A stretch of 64,000 nucleotides of DNA. Source: Membranipora membranacea (lineage: Eukaryota; Bryozoa; Gymnolaemata; Cheilostomatida; Membraniporidae). Below the pieces are notes generated by a model that ran no database searches, was not told the origin of the DNA, and worked only from the letters and a program-made list of their open reading frames with translations. Positions 1 through 12,085 of the stretch are shown piece by piece. Where the stretch lies: contig OU612066.1 of the NCBI GenBank assembly GCA_914767715.1, positions 30,726,283 through 30,790,282 of the forward strand. The letters run 5' to 3'. How positions within the stretch are numbered: position 1 is the stretch's first letter; each line of letters opens with the position of its first letter. The translations under genes were made by a program, and so were the position numbers.

Positions 1-25
1 GTTCTATTGGTGCTACTCTAGCCTT

Positions 26-185
26 TTACAAAATCAATGAGCAATGTACCTGATCAGCAGCATCAATGAACCTGATATACGAGCATGCTCCATATCCATC
101 CTCGCTGGCGTCACTGAAGTGATGCAGTTCTGCTCGTTTGATATCTCCAAAATAATTTGGCTTTATACAGCGGTCGACACGAATA
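26..185 (-). CDS. BEL/Pao RNase H-type segment (Peptidase_A17 region), copy 1, partial
   Basis: The motif ELHHFSDASEDGYGACSYIR is the conserved first part of the region annotated as Peptidase_A17/RNase H in BEL/Pao Pol. It lies in a different frame from the RT ORF and ends at SLIL-stop. Copy 2 has the same break, so the lesion was present before the duplication. The rest of pol lies left of the window. Confidence 0.7.
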
Positions 186-1533
186 CTATCAATACTACCA
201 ATTGCTGAATCCAGTCTTTCCATCTTGTGGTCAGCTGTGTGTCGATAGGGTCGTCCCAGTCGAGGCCTAGTCTGCAAGTTTCTTGTAAGATATTTTTTCC
301 CAGCAGTGTGAAGGGTGACACAAGTTCTTTGGGGTCGTACACCTGTGCCACGGTTGAGAGAATTCCTCGTCTTGTGAATGGTTTGATATTGATGTTGCTG
401 GTGAAGCACAGTTGATCTGATTTCAGACACCAGCTCACTCCCAGTGTCCTTTGAGTTGGAACTATACTGTTGAACGAACTTGCTTCAGCTTCTTTCTCAG
501 AATCTGGTGAGTCGGCAAGCACCTCTGCTTTATTACTGACGAACTTGTGTAACCTCAGATTTCCTTTGCTGCACATCTCTCGAGTTGTGCTGATTAGGTC
601 TTTTGCAGACTGAACATTTTCAGTACTGTTTATTCCGTCGTCCACATAAAAGTTGTCATTCAAGAAGCTAGCTGCTTCCCTGGACAGAGCTGTGTTGTCT
701 TGAGCTAATTTTCTTAGACCGAAAGTAGTTACCCCTGGTGAAGAGGTAGCTCTGAAAATATGTACTTTCATGCGGTATGTCTTGATAGTTGTCAGGTCGT
801 CGTCGTACCATAGAAATCTGAGAAAATCTCTGTGCTCTGGGGTAACTCTAAAATTGTAAAACATGGACTCTACATCACATGGAACTGCTACCTTTCCAGT
901 ACGAAAACGGCAGAGTATTCCTAGCAGGTTGTTGAGTTGATCAGGTCCAGTCAGCAAAAGGTTGTTCAGACAGGTGTTGGCATATTTGGCGCTTCCATCA
1001 AACACGACTCGCAGTTTCCGCTTTTTAGGGTGAAGAACGCCAAAATGTGGGATGTACCAACATTTACCATTTCTGGGGACATCTGTTCCTGGAATTTCTT
1101 CTGCAAATCCTTTGTCCAGCAGCATGCTCATGGATGCCCTATAATCTTGTTGATAGGTTTGGTCCTTTTGCAGCTTATTTTTCAGCAGCTTTAGTCTCTG
1201 TTCTGCCTGATGTCGGTTGTTTTGTAGGATTGGTGTTGATTTAAAAGGCAGCAGCATCACATAACTTCCTTCATCGTCCTGAAATATCCCGTCATTAAGA
1301 ATTTCTAGAAACTTCAAATCTTGTTGAGACATTGGTTTGCCTCCAGGGTCTTCGAAGTCTTGTTCTACTATTGGGAACAGTTTTCTGTCGGTCTTGTAGC
1401 TTGACACCAACTTGTTCCTTAGCTTTCCCCCCACAGAGTGTCCAGCCAAACTTTGTTTTACAAGCTGTTGTTTCTCTAGGCTCTCCACGCATTGTGAGTA
1501 AAGGTGTAATGATCTCTGGGCTGTCTTTGCCAA
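163..1533 (-). CDS. BEL/Pao reverse transcriptase, copy 1
   Basis: Open frame of 456 aa. It contains the family-typical linker (EQDFEDPGGKP, DLKFLEILNDGI), RT motifs (KLRVVFDGSAK, VPCDVESMFYNF), the catalytic box NFYVDDG near residue 300, and the downstream LGVSW and FTRRGILS motifs leading to RNase H. No internal stop: this copy is more intact here than copy 2, which has two nonsense changes in the same stretch. It acts in reverse transcription of the element's RNA. Confidence 0.88.
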   Translation of the reverse strand: MAKTAQRSLHLYSQCVESLEKQQLVKQSLAGHSVGGKLRNKLVSSYKTDRKLFPIVEQDFEDPGGKPMSQQDLKFLEILNDGIFQDDEGSYVMLLPFKSTPILQNNRHQAEQRLKLLKNKLQKDQTYQQDYRASMSMLLDKGFAEEIPGTDVPRNGKCWYIPHFGVLHPKKRKLRVVFDGSAKYANTCLNNLLLTGPDQLNNLLGILCRFRTGKVAVPCDVESMFYNFRVTPEHRDFLRFLWYDDDLTTIKTYRMKVHIFRATSSPGVTTFGLRKLAQDNTALSREAASFLNDNFYVDDGINSTENVQSAKDLISTTREMCSKGNLRLHKFVSNKAEVLADSPDSEKEAEASSFNSIVPTQRTLGVSWCLKSDQLCFTSNINIKPFTRRGILSTVAQVYDPKELVSPFTLLGKNILQETCRLGLDWDDPIDTQLTTRWKDWIQQLVVLIVFVSTAV

Positions 1534-2605
1534 TCATGAGACCAAAAGGGATATCTAGTTGTGGGGGTTGGTGATTAGCAATAGATCTCAGGTGAGAAAT
1601 TTTGCTGCATTTTTCATCAGTCGGTATGTTGTCCTTGTTGCATCTCATAGCGGGTCTTTCTACTGCTTCGATGGTTGATGTCGCATCTGTCAGGTACCCT
1701 CTTATCTGTAGGTTCTCGTATCTTAGTGTATCTGATCTGGTTACGGCATTCATGGTCTCTAGGTCTAATGTATCTGGGATGCCACAAGCGCCGATGTCCA
1801 GAGCTGTTTGTCTCTCGATAAAGGTAATATCTGAGAGATTATCTAACAGAGCGTATACCAGCTTTTCCTCTCCACCTGCAGACACATATACTGGAACCAT
1901 TGTGCTGAAACTCGATGAACTTGCGACACCAGTTGAGTTGCAGGTCCTCGTTTTATCTGCTGCGTCTTTTTCCTTAGAAGTGCTGCTGGAAGTACTCGCT
2001 CTTGTTTGTTGTGAGTCTGATTTCTCGAACTGTTTCCACTCAGGGTCGTGTAACATTGTCGGGTGCATTCTGTTGCATGTCTTACAGGTCTGCTTTCGAT
2101 TGCACTCATTTGATCGGTGTTTGCCATTCATACAAGAGAAACACAGGCCCTTCCTTGGTGTGAAGTCTTTTCTTTCTTTCAGCGGTTTCTTCGCAAGCTC
2201 GAAGCAATCTCTTGTGTAATGTACATTTTCACCATAAAAATGACAGTAAGGCGCCTTCTTGCTGCTCTCTGTCTGATAAGATGAGGCTCTCCTATTTGGT
2301 CGCACGTCATTCCGGCTCCTTAAGTTTTCAGACTTCTGTCCTTTGCTTGTAGATTGCATGATGCTGCTCATATAACAATCTGCTTGTTCAAGTATGAACT
2401 CGGTGAAAACGGAGAAAGAGGGGTGGTCGATCTTTTGTCTCTTAGCTCTGCGTACCTTCTGTGTCCAGGCAAACTTAGCATTGTCTGGCAGCTTCTGACA
2501 TATTCTTTCATTGTATGTCTCTGTGTCCACTATCCTCAAACCATCTGTAGAGCTCATACTCCGCCTTATCTGGTCCAGAAAGTCACCAAACTCTCTCATC
2601 TTCAT
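1295..2605 (-). CDS. BEL/Pao gag C-terminus, zinc knuckles and aspartic protease, copy 1
   Basis: Open frame of 436 aa. Residues ~120-190 hold Cys/His zinc-knuckle-like motifs (CHFYGENVHYTRDC, CFSCMNGKHRSNEC, CKTCNRMH). They are followed by a DUF1758-type retropepsin region whose active-site motif reads YALLDNLSDITFI, so the usual D-T/S-G triad is not canonical. The frame ends FGWTLCGG, the normal protease/RT linker of this family. It overlaps the RT frame by 239 nt, and the two frames differ by +1 at a G6A3 run (plus ~1,433-1,441), in both genomic copies. Confidence 0.8.
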   Translation of the reverse strand: MKMREFGDFLDQIRRSMSSTDGLRIVDTETYNERICQKLPDNAKFAWTQKVRRAKRQKIDHPSFSVFTEFILEQADCYMSSIMQSTSKGQKSENLRSRNDVRPNRRASSYQTESSKKAPYCHFYGENVHYTRDCFELAKKPLKERKDFTPRKGLCFSCMNGKHRSNECNRKQTCKTCNRMHPTMLHDPEWKQFEKSDSQQTRASTSSSTSKEKDAADKTRTCNSTGVASSSSFSTMVPVYVSAGGEEKLVYALLDNLSDITFIERQTALDIGACGIPDTLDLETMNAVTRSDTLRYENLQIRGYLTDATSTIEAVERPAMRCNKDNIPTDEKCSKISHLRSIANHQPPQLDIPFGLMIGKDSPEIITPLLTMRGEPRETTACKTKFGWTLCGGKAKEQVGVKLQDRQKTVPNSRTRLRRPWRQTNVSTRFEVSRNS

Positions 2606-2829
2606 TCTACTCCGTGTCGAATATTTGGCCAGTTGTCCAGTTTTTGAAGTAGTATCCTTGCTATGCCGCCTTGCATGCTGAACCTCTCCCGTAACTGTTC
2701 ACGAGCCTCACGATAGGAGTCTCCATTTCTGTAGGTCAGTAGTGCAAAGATGGTTTTCTTGGCATCCCCTGCGACAAAGTTCTTGAGATAACGCAGGGCT
2801 TCTCTGTCGGACAGACCTTCATCAGCCAC
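2602..2829 (-). pseudogene. BEL/Pao gag core fragment, copy 1
   Basis: A 75-aa open piece (DREALRYLKNFVAGDAKK, YREAREQLRERF) typical of the BEL/Pao Gag core. Near 2,605 copy 1 lacks one base relative to copy 2, so the gag core and the zinc-knuckle/protease region are in different frames here but in one frame in copy 2. This is a private frameshift of copy 1. Confidence 0.6.
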
Positions 2830-2864
2830 ATAAGCATCCGTATCAACTTTCCAGTCACCAAATT

Positions 2865-3614
2865 CTAAGGTGTTCCAGAGAAGGTATTCGGTTCCATAGA
2901 CTTTCTGTAAGGTTTGGGTTGGTTTTCAGCTGTCCCCTGTAGCTTAGAGTTAAAAGATTCAGCCAGGTTGTCAGCGAATGCCTTGAGTATCTCCTGGGTG
3001 TTGGTTTGAGGTTGCTGAGCTCCATTTGTTTCATCTGCACTTGGTAGATTAGATGTGTTGAATCTGTCTATGTTTGGGGTGGAAGACGCCGCAGCTCTCG
3101 TATGCGGACCGACGAGCGAGGGAGAACTTACCTTTGATGACTCAACCTTTCTCAGGAAGATATCCCTCTTCGTTTTGTAAGCCTGCATTTGTTCTTCTAG
3201 TTTTTCCTTTGCATCTTGCAGCGCTTGTTCCTCATTGATAATTTCCTCTTCTTCTTGTCGACGGCTTTGTATTTGCGCTTTCAATATATCGACATCGGAA
3301 AGAAATTCATTTAAAAGCTTTTCATGTCCAGGGTTGACTTCATTTTCATTCATTACCTTGAGTTTCTCATATGTTTCAACAATATCCTTGATTTTGATCT
3401 CAGTTTCACTTACAAATGAATCAACATCTTTAGTAGAAATTGAGTGACTTTCACTTTCAACAGAATGAGTAAATTTATCCAAGAAATCTATCATGCACGC
3501 TGACTGCTGGTTAATTTTGCTGACAAATTTGCTGCTGAGTTGTAAAATTTCATATTCGAGATGTTTTGCTTGGCGCGACTGAGTGCGTTGTGAGCGCGGG
3601 TCATCTGAGTCCAC
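2865..3614 (-). CDS. BEL/Pao gag-like N-terminal region, copy 1
   Basis: Open frame of 249 aa, rich in Glu, Lys and Gln, with a long predicted coiled coil at about residues 90-150 (EEEEIINEEQ, EKLEEQMQAYKTKRD). BEL/Pao Gag N-termini are often coiled-coil. The frame ends at a TAG after NTFSGTP, and the gag core continues in another frame just downstream. The same stop is present in copy 2, so it predates the duplication. An upstream ATG near 3,690 may be the true start, but the frame is not continuous to it. Confidence 0.6.
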   Translation of the reverse strand: MDSDDPRSQRTQSRQAKHLEYEILQLSSKFVSKINQQSACMIDFLDKFTHSVESESHSISTKDVDSFVSETEIKIKDIVETYEKLKVMNENEVNPGHEKLLNEFLSDVDILKAQIQSRRQEEEEIINEEQALQDAKEKLEEQMQAYKTKRDIFLRKVESSKVSSPSLVGPHTRAAASSTPNIDRFNTSNLPSADETNGAQQPQTNTQEILKAFADNLAESFNSKLQGTAENQPKPYRKSMEPNTFSGTP

Positions 3615-5229
3615 AGGGGGGATTTGGGCTATCTAACTGATTTTCTGACTCTAGTGTTTGAGAAGCCAATTCTGACCCTGGATTGTCTGACATCATGACA
3701 CTTTAGGGTTACGCTCTTACTATTTGCGTTGGCTACAAGGCTTATTGTTCAGTTGTCAATTCAATTACTCAACGGTTTGATTTAAACTGCACTTTTGTTT
3801 TGATTTACCTGGCTCTGTCGAATTCAGTTTTTAAAAAAAAACTATGAAATCTAAAAAATTGTCCCTTGTTCCAAAATAGATCTTAATACCTCAATAGCAA
3901 TGCACATAGTAGTGAAAATTCATAAAAGGTTATCTTGTCATAAGACAACTCCAAACTTTAATGTGTGTATAAAATAATGCAGTATGTACCCACAATGAAC
4001 AAAGTCTTCTTTATTTGTATACTGTGGTATATTGGGTCGTTGTTGTCTGGTTATGTGATACCAGTCGAAGTTCATTAACACACTGAGATTTTGTTATGAT
4101 TGACCTCAATTAATATTGTATTGTACTTAGCTCATAGGCGTATTTAACTATCTCGAACTCTCGAATGTTAGAGGCAAGGATGGTTAGAGTGTTGGGAAAA
4201 ATGTTCCACCCTCGAATCAAGTAATGAGGAATTGTCTTCTTTTTCTGTTATTATTATTAGTTGTCCTCTCTTTGTCACTGGACATAAAAGTAAAATTTTG
4301 ATATGAAACCAGTAGACTTTTTGTTGTCTATTGACATTCCAAGGTCATCTTAATTCATACTTTGGGATGCAACGAAGTTACAGGAAAATACAGATAGAGC
4401 AAATCTTTTCTCCCTAAAAACTTCCTCATGCTACCCTAATGCCACACTGATCACGTGATATACTATTGCATGTATATCTCTGATCGATAGAGAGTGAATT
4501 AATTCACTTAGCTTGAGTGCAGCTGAAATTCAGTATTTAGGAGACGTATGGATGATTACCCAAACTTTTGGATATACACTTATCATTTTCTCATTCTTTG
4601 TTAAAATATTCTAATTTATAGTTAGAAAATCTGATATCACCTTTTAACAGTTTTAGAAGAGCATTTAACACATTTTTTCGACAAGAAAAGTGACATCGAA
4701 ACTGTGTATTGCTAGCCTAAGCTCAAAAGAGAGAACTAATAATGCAGAGCTAGGTAAAGCTGTTTCGATCATGTCTGTTTCATAGGGGTTCACTAAAACG
4801 CGGAAATGCGGAATTTCTCTTGAAAGTACGCGTTAGCACGCGTGTTTCTCAGCTTTACGATGAATTGACTAAAATGCGGAAATTTGGAAAACACATTCTA
4901 ATTGGTTAATTGAATCCCACCAAGCCAATCAGGGGTAGTCATCTCATTTTCTGCCTAATCCAAAACATGGTCAGGATTTTGGTTGATGCCTGGTGGTGTT
5001 CTTCGTGAAGAAGCTCTGTAAAGCTGCATACTCTACTCTGCTAATGAAGACTATACTGCTTTAGTGTTTTCCTTTCCAGTCTCAGCAAGTTTCAGGTAAC
5101 AGTTTCCATCCTTGTATAGTAGTAGCACTCACTAATTTAGCGAAATATTTCCAACGTTTGTAATGTATGTATGAATGTTATGTATGTATAGATAATAATA
5201 ATCATCATCATTACTTCACTAACTAATCA

Positions 5230-5835
5230 CTTCTTTTTCTACTTTACTCATGGGTCCCAGGGGCCCAGGCCTTTACCATAGGCCCTATAGGCATCTGGAG
5301 TTACAAGCATGTCCAGTATGGTTGATACTGGACATGCTTGTAACTCCAGATGCCTATCTATGGCCTATACCTTGCTTGGAAAGGACTAGGATGGGTGACC
5401 AATGTCCATGATCATGATCATGGACATTGGCAAAGTATACATGCTCTTAACTCCAGATGCCTATGACTTTACTGTAGGTAGTACTATTACTACTACTTAC
5501 TCAGCTTACTAGTTACAAGTCTAGTAGTCTTCCCACTCACTGATCTAAACCAATACTCTGCTGTTATATACCAACACATTGCACTTACTCAAGTCCGTGC
5601 TGTATTGTGTGATGATCAGTGACTGTGTGGAGGTTATAAGCATGTATACTTTGCCATAGCCTATCTTGACAAGCTTTTTTCGGCGCCCACCCTCAAACAA
5701 AGCTTTTCAAGACAGGCTAACTTTGCCGATGGACATCGGATTGGCGAAGTATACAATTGCATGCTTGTAAGTTCTCCAGATGCCGATAGTCCCATGGTGC
5801 CCCTGGCCTGGGACTTACTTGCAAGCCTTATTTTA
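5230..5835. repeat. Palindrome-rich repeat block inside Z
   Basis: Recurrent blocks built on CCAGATGCC, AAGTATACATGC and GGACATTGG occur in both orientations. They include a 71-nt hairpin with 33-bp arms and a 5-nt loop (5,287-5,357) and a perfect 32-bp palindrome (5,399-5,430). A related piece is at 41,875-41,960. No coding potential. Confidence 0.8.
5657..5719. repeat. Micro-palindrome insertion 1 (63 bp, 9-bp TSD)
   Basis: Ends TAGCCTATCTTGACAAGCTT / AAGCTTTTCAAGACAGGCTA form an imperfect hairpin around a GC-rich centre. Flanks ACTTTGCCA (5,648-5,656) and ACTTTGCCG (5,720-5,728) match at 8 of 9 bases. Same TIR family as 21,447-21,481. Confidence 0.7.
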
Positions 5836-7792
5836 CATTATATATATAAGCCTAGGTAGGAACTCAAGTCCATAATCTTGTCAAGGTCTTGGTTGGTTTG
5901 GTGCGCTCAAACTAAACTTTTAACTTCAACTTGATCCAACCCCCTGCGTCACATGGCGCACAACACATTAACCCTGGGTTGTGATGAGTTGGGTGTGGAT
6001 GTTACGGCCCTTGGGACATGGGACCTGCGTGTGGTTGCATTATACTCACTCACCGTACAACAGCACAACAATGAGTGACTTTAATTAATATTAATTCGAT
6101 ATAAAATTGCAATTTATTTGTACTCATTTGAAACAACATGTGCTGTGCTTCAAAGGCTTCCTTGGTCAGTAGATCGCCTAACGCTCAGTTAATTCCTCTT
6201 ACATTGGTTGTTGGGGAATCAATGGGGACATATCCTTAAGCATTGTCCGTGTCGTAATTGATATTGTACTCGACCACAGAAATATCAATGGTCGATGGAA
6301 TTCTCAAAATTCGTTTGCTCTGTAATTGCTATAGCTATGTATGGGCATAATAAAACTACACTACTGTTGCCAGCTACAAAATACCAATGTTTTTCCCCTA
6401 GCTTACTTGCTGGTTTGATCAAGCACAGTTGCTGTAGCCTACATTAGAATGTGTGATAAAAAAGTTTTTGTTATGATATGCATACAAATACACTTCATAT
6501 CACACCAAAATTGAGCTTTGGTTTGTTTATGCCATATGGCTAAATGAAAAAAAAAAGATTTTTCAAGCTAACTTAATCATATACCATACACCCCTCCTTC
6601 TTATGATCTCCACTTTAGAAAGCTGAAAGTAGTGAGGCTTGGTGGTTCTTAGAAATGTACATGTAGTTGTATTCAGATTACTAGAAATTTGTCAATTTAT
6701 CCATAGTATTGCTTCTGAATGTATTACTTCTGAAGATCATAACCCACATTGCATTGAAAGAATATGCAGAAAAAACAATGTACAGTATGGATATTACCTG
6801 GGCCTGTAAGTGCATGATATTTGCTTGTTGCCGGAAAAAAGGTTTTTTCTCTTACTGGCGATGGTTTTACTGTGAGAAGAGCGATTGGTGGTCTTCATAC
6901 TCATTTCTATTCATTGAGAACTGCGACTGAGACAAAGATCAGTGTGAGTAGGCTACCTCTAGTCTTTTAGGAAAATCAAGTCTAGATGACAAAGATGTCT
7001 GTGGGCTTTTTATTTTTCCCATAAGATTACTTCATCATATTTCAGACCCTGTGTAGAAATATGCTTTAGATGATTTGTTTGCTGAGTTGTCTGCTCACAC
7101 TTATTGAGTAGGTAACTTTTAACGGAATTTAACGCTAGCTATGTGAGAGCAGTGAGAGTGCAGGCAGGGTGAGGGTGGTGCGAGCCCTTTCGCCTATAGA
7201 TAGGTCATGAGGTTGTAAGCACACCCATTTAGACCTGACTTAATTGTGCTCCACATCATTCAGATGCTATTACTAAGTTTCATAGACCAGCACGCTAGAC
7301 AGTGCACTGTTTGGAATAAAAATGACACTTGGGCCATATGCCTACACTGAACAGCTTAGTGTTAATGTACTTACCGCCTCTTTCATCATTAAAGTTGATG
7401 AATTTGTCATGGAGATCCTAGGTCTCTGGTTTTGGCTCACAGAATTATTTATTAGACAGCTTATAGTGCATTAATCCCAATAGTCTTTTTTTTTAAATGG
7501 ATAACCATTAAGTGAAATACTTGCACTACAAAAAAAAGCGGCATCCTCGCTGCTCTTTGCCTTGAACATATGAAATTATCTCTAAACATATTGCTGCGAA
7601 GTAGCATATTTAGTTGCACTGCTTGTCCATGTACAATTGAATTTGGCATCAGTAATTAAGTGAAATGAAGGTGAAGACCACTTGTCATTTTAGATGTGCG
7701 GTAGCGAAGATGTCAGATGTTCACTGGTTACTCACAGGCAATGCCACTGTTTCGTCTGCAGTACTCAACACTATACAGTGTGCCTGTCTAAC

Positions 7793-7810
7793 CAATGAGG
7801 GAGTTCATTG
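7793..7810. repeat. Micro-palindrome insertion 2 (18 bp, 7-bp TSD)
   Basis: CAATGA...TTCATTG between two copies of GTCTAAC (7,786-7,792; 7,811-7,817). Its right half, GGGAGTTCATTG, is the same as the right arm of the 30-bp insertion at 61,004. Confidence 0.65.
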
Positions 7811-8579
7811 GTCTAACAAGCAAAAGCCATTGTAAGTTGACCTAGTCATGAAACTTAAAAAATTGCCGAATAATGTGAAGAAAGCTTGAGTTGCTTGGTG
7901 GTAAGGTAATTAGTGTCATATTATGTGAAAAATCAGCAGTTTTTCATTTTTTTCCCCATTGAGCTCCCTTAATTCAATTTGATTCATCAATTGCGAAACA
8001 ACTAATATATCTGTATCCTCATCATTGATCAGTTTGTCCAACGATGTTTAATTGTTTGTATCTTGCCTCAAAAATCCATCGCAGGCGTTTTTTGAAGTAG
8101 CTTGGCACTGATTTTGTTTGTTATTGGTACTTGTAGAACTGAGTGTCACTAAAAGTTAATTCAATCTGTGAGTGAATACAGGTCGATTACTCTCATCATA
8201 CCATGCAAGGACAATCCTGCATGCGTGATCATGACTATCCAAAGAGTGGGAAACATGGGAAACAGACTTTATGTTGAGGTAATTTTGATAATTTTTGGCA
8301 TTACGTGCTGCGAGTGATATGTTCTAGACCTATCTCAGTTGCCTCATAATCCCTGAGTGATCACATGGTGGGAGTAGGTGTTCATCATAGCTCTTGCCCC
8401 ATGATCAAGACTTTTCTGACAACATAATTAGTCTGATACAGAGGGTTGACAGCAGGTAGTTTATAACAGCAATTGTCTAAAATACCTCAAATAAGTGAGT
8501 GCCCTACCCACCGGTCCATGACTTCTGAAAATCTGTTGTGTCGATTGCATAGCCTGAAATACGGAGCACATCACATAGT

Positions 8580-9800
8580 GTGCTATTATGAAAAGGATTG
8601 ATACTGGTAATTAGCAAGTTTGATAAGCCCCACACACAGTTGTATGTGGAGTAATTTTACAGACTACTTACAGTAAATCCATCTGATTTATACCCTCCCC
8701 ACCCACACAAGTCCCTTACATTGTTGGGTTGGCGTAAACAAACCACTAACGGTAACAATGGTTCCTACATATTTTATATTTCAGGTTGTTCCCAGATTTC
8801 CAGTTCAGGTTGAAGTTATAAGTGTGCTGATGTTATGATGCATGTTTATGTGTTATGGCGATGAATAACATTCAGGTAAGAAATACCTGTCAGAAAGAAG
8901 TATAATGTGAAACTTAACTTATCCCGTGGCCGCATGTGTGAAATCCAACCATCATTCAGTACTTCAAACTCAAACTACCTTATAACCCATATAAATATTA
9001 GCTTTTGAAGACAAGCTAAAAAAACAGTACGATCTCATAATGTCACTTCGCGCAACGCCTAAGTTTTGAAAATTGATTTGTGTACATCCTTCATAAATAA
9101 CCCAAGAGAAGTAAATAAAAATGCTAGTTAGGAGGTGACTTTATGTTAGCACACCCCAACTTCCACAAAGCCATTTTATTAAAACTCCTCTTGGGTAGTT
9201 CAAAAGAAGCTATCCTCTTCAAACACGTTTTTTTTGTGCTCTTGGGTAGAGAGGATATACACCCCTAAGAAGTAAGGTGCTAGAAATGCTCTGTGACTAA
9301 AAATCCAGCTTCAGTAGTACTCATTGCATGGCCTGAAAATTTGTTTTGAGTAACGTAACGGACTATCACATGTACCCTCCCTGCTGCCACAAAATTACCC
9401 TTCCTTACATTCTAGGGTTTGAGTAAACAAACTATTAATGTGTTTAACAGGCAGTAACAATGGTTCCCCATATTATAGAAGAGGTATACACCCGAGGGTG
9501 CTTGGGGCTGGAACAATCAACCTTGAAAGCTCCCCCAACGGGAATTGAACTCACAAATCCTGCGGCACCAATCACCTGGCAGTGAATAGCAAGCGCGCTG
9601 ACCGATCGCACCATCTCACCGTCCCCACAAATTTTATATTTCTTTTTTTTTTCAGATGATTTCCAGACTCCTTGGTCACGTTTGCAGTATTTAGTATACT
9701 GATGTTATGCAGCATGTTTATTTATAATGGTGAAGAACTGTGTACAATAAGGTCAGTGATATATATATATTGAGACATATGTTGAATCAAACCACATCAT
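8580..9800. repeat. Direct duplication in Z
   Basis: About 8,580-8,960 and 9,330-9,800 share an ordered series of similar blocks (TACCCTCC..., AAACAAAC.ACTAA, GTAACAATGGTTCC, CTGATGTTATG.AGCATGTTTAT), diverged but collinear. No open frame spans either copy. Confidence 0.65.
9487..9628 (-). repeat. tRNA-derived SINE-like relic
   Basis: On the minus strand a TGGTGCGATCGGTCAGCGCG A-box-like segment is followed by a GAGTTCAATTCCC B-box about 60 nt later, the layout of a pol III promoter of a tRNA-derived SINE. No convincing cloverleaf; not a functional tRNA. Confidence 0.55.
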
Positions 9801-11889
9801 TGTTCAATACTTCAGAATCCCACTTTCAAATTTTTTGTCATACTACTGCTGGTCAGGGACTTGCATTATACAGGCCTGCTGCAGCAAATATAATTTTACA
9901 AATAACCTGTCTTAATTTCAGTTTTATAACTGCGAGACCCTTGGGCTTGATGAGTATAATGTGCATAAAAAACATGTTTCAATACCTCCAAAATCGCTAG
10001 GCATCTCACAACTGAGTGGGAAGATATACATGTGGTGCGGAACCAAAAGTGACTAGGAAGCTAGCATGTCAAACAAACAGTTCTAATATTGGAAGCTGAT
10101 CTTGAGAAAAGACTGCCAATCTTGCCATGACATGCTAGAAGTTGATCGCTCTTGTCCAAAAGACTTACCTACCGTGCAGTTAGCAGTTAGATTTAATACC
10201 AAGGGTGGTCTGTGTGTATCTAAAGCATAACCTTATGTCATATGATACTGTGACAGGATGATTTGTCCGATTGGAGGCATATGCCCTAGTTGTAGGTAAA
10301 AGATATGAAATAAATTCTGAAACATTAGACCTTTAGAGACCCGCACAATGATCAACCATCAGCTTTTAGCTAGGGGGTGGTCAAAGCATTTTCAATATCA
10401 TTAGGGAAGAAGCTGCGGTCTGTTTGTTTCTGTCTCATCATGGAGTCTCCTTTTCGGCAGGGAGGACGGGTGGGATACCCTCCCTGTTCCCTGCTTTTTT
10501 CACTTCAAATTGAGACAAATCATAGAGTTGTTCTCTCTTTGACATGTATGTTCAATGAGGGGACAACCGGTGATAAGTTGCCCCCAGACTGCTCAGCTGA
10601 CAGTTGGCATTTTTATATATTCTTCTAGGGATGCATCTACGGAGTTCTGTGATTGCTGAGAATAACTCTTGCTATGGACTGAAGCTGCCTCATGATCGAT
10701 AGATTCTAGTCCATCTTGTTCAGAAGGTCACAACAGACTCTCCAATCAACATAAATTGTGTCTTTGAGCCGAAAGACACAGCCATCAAAGCTGGTACCTT
10801 CGTAGAAACGATAGAGAGCTTTTCAAAGGAAATGTAGTCTATCGATAAAGTTCAGATTGTGAAATGTCAAACTTTTCCTCCTGCCAAAATTCAACTCATC
10901 TAATGTAGGTCAGTTTTATTTCATAAACACCACAGTGAATCAAGGTTTAATCTTGCTAAATACAAAGTTACAGATGTATGTATGCTTATAAACTACCCCT
11001 GATTTTAGTAAAACATTGGCTGATATTACGCGTCTACACTATCAATAACTGAAACAATGAATTGTTTTATAAATATCTACCAACTACATTGTTGGACTCA
11101 CTTGTGCTTTTATACAGGCTGATCAATATGATTATTGTGTGGCTTATGAAAATAAATATTATAATTACTCAGTCTCATCACGTAATCTTGACTATGTGCT
11201 TAGATATTATAAGTTATAATTAGTTCATTTGCACTTCAATAGAGCAGAAAGAAAAACCAAAAACACTCCTATGAATTGTTGTGATAAGGACCACCCTGCC
11301 TTTCCCGAAAAATGATCTTTGGTGTCAAAGTGGGTGGCTATGCTCTACTGTATACGGTTCCGCTACGAAGGACTTGATCACCAATAGACTGATCTACATG
11401 TTTTCACAGATGTCTTCCTATGTTCTCCGATGACTTTTTTGCTACTACAATGATAATCACCTAACGTCACCACTTGTAAGATATCAGGTTAACTATCGAT
11501 GTGTAAACACCCGGGTTGCTAATTGCATATATTATCTAGCTTCACTCTCAATGTATACTAGTGTCTTATAGCTTCACTCTCAATGTATAATATGCCCATA
11601 AAAGCATTTCTGCTCAATAAAACTTGCCTCTATCAAAATCTGCATTTCAGAAATAGTAACTATCATGGGAATTTTGTTTGACAAATCATCATATTAGAGT
11701 TATCTTCCCCTGAATACTCATGTACATATTTCACTGGGAATTCCGCTTTACATAAATAGTGCTACAGCTGTACTATAACACATAATTTCTAACCCAGATT
11801 GCCCATACACATGGCCTATGAGATGTTTTCATAGAACACATATCAATTTTATACTTATAGGCCACATTCAGTGGTAAAAAAAGCTAAAT

Positions 11890-12085
11890 ATGAAATTTCC
11901 GCATTTTAGTCAATTTTGACTAAAATGCGGAAAAATGCTTTTCAAGGTCACAAGTAGGTCACAAGGTGATTTCCGCATTTTAGTCAATCCCACACAGGAT
12001 TGACTAAAATGCGGAAATACGCACTAATTCCCGCAACACGCACGTGAATTTGCGTGATCACGGATTTCCGCATTTTAGTGAACCC
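11890..12085. repeat. Subterminal motif cluster of element Z
   Basis: Within 200 bp the 16-nt core GACTAAAATGCGGAAA, or its TTCACT variant, occurs five times in alternating orientation (about 11,898, 11,926, 11,970, 12,001, 12,063), forming two head-to-head palindromic pairs. The left end of Z has two copies (4,789, 4,867). The spacing and polarity resemble subterminal transposase-binding repeats. Confidence 0.85.

Noticed and set aside
1602-2219. 205-aa plus-strand frame over the BEL gag/protease region (also 53,456-54,073)
   Set aside because: Antisense shadow of the protease frame; no family signature.
6709-6930. 73-aa open frame in element Z as a transposase fragment
   Set aside because: No catalytic or zinc-finger motif; composition like random AT-rich DNA.
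10377-10628. 83-aa frame in Z
   Set aside because: No recognisable domain, no splice context, no counterpart elsewhere in the window.
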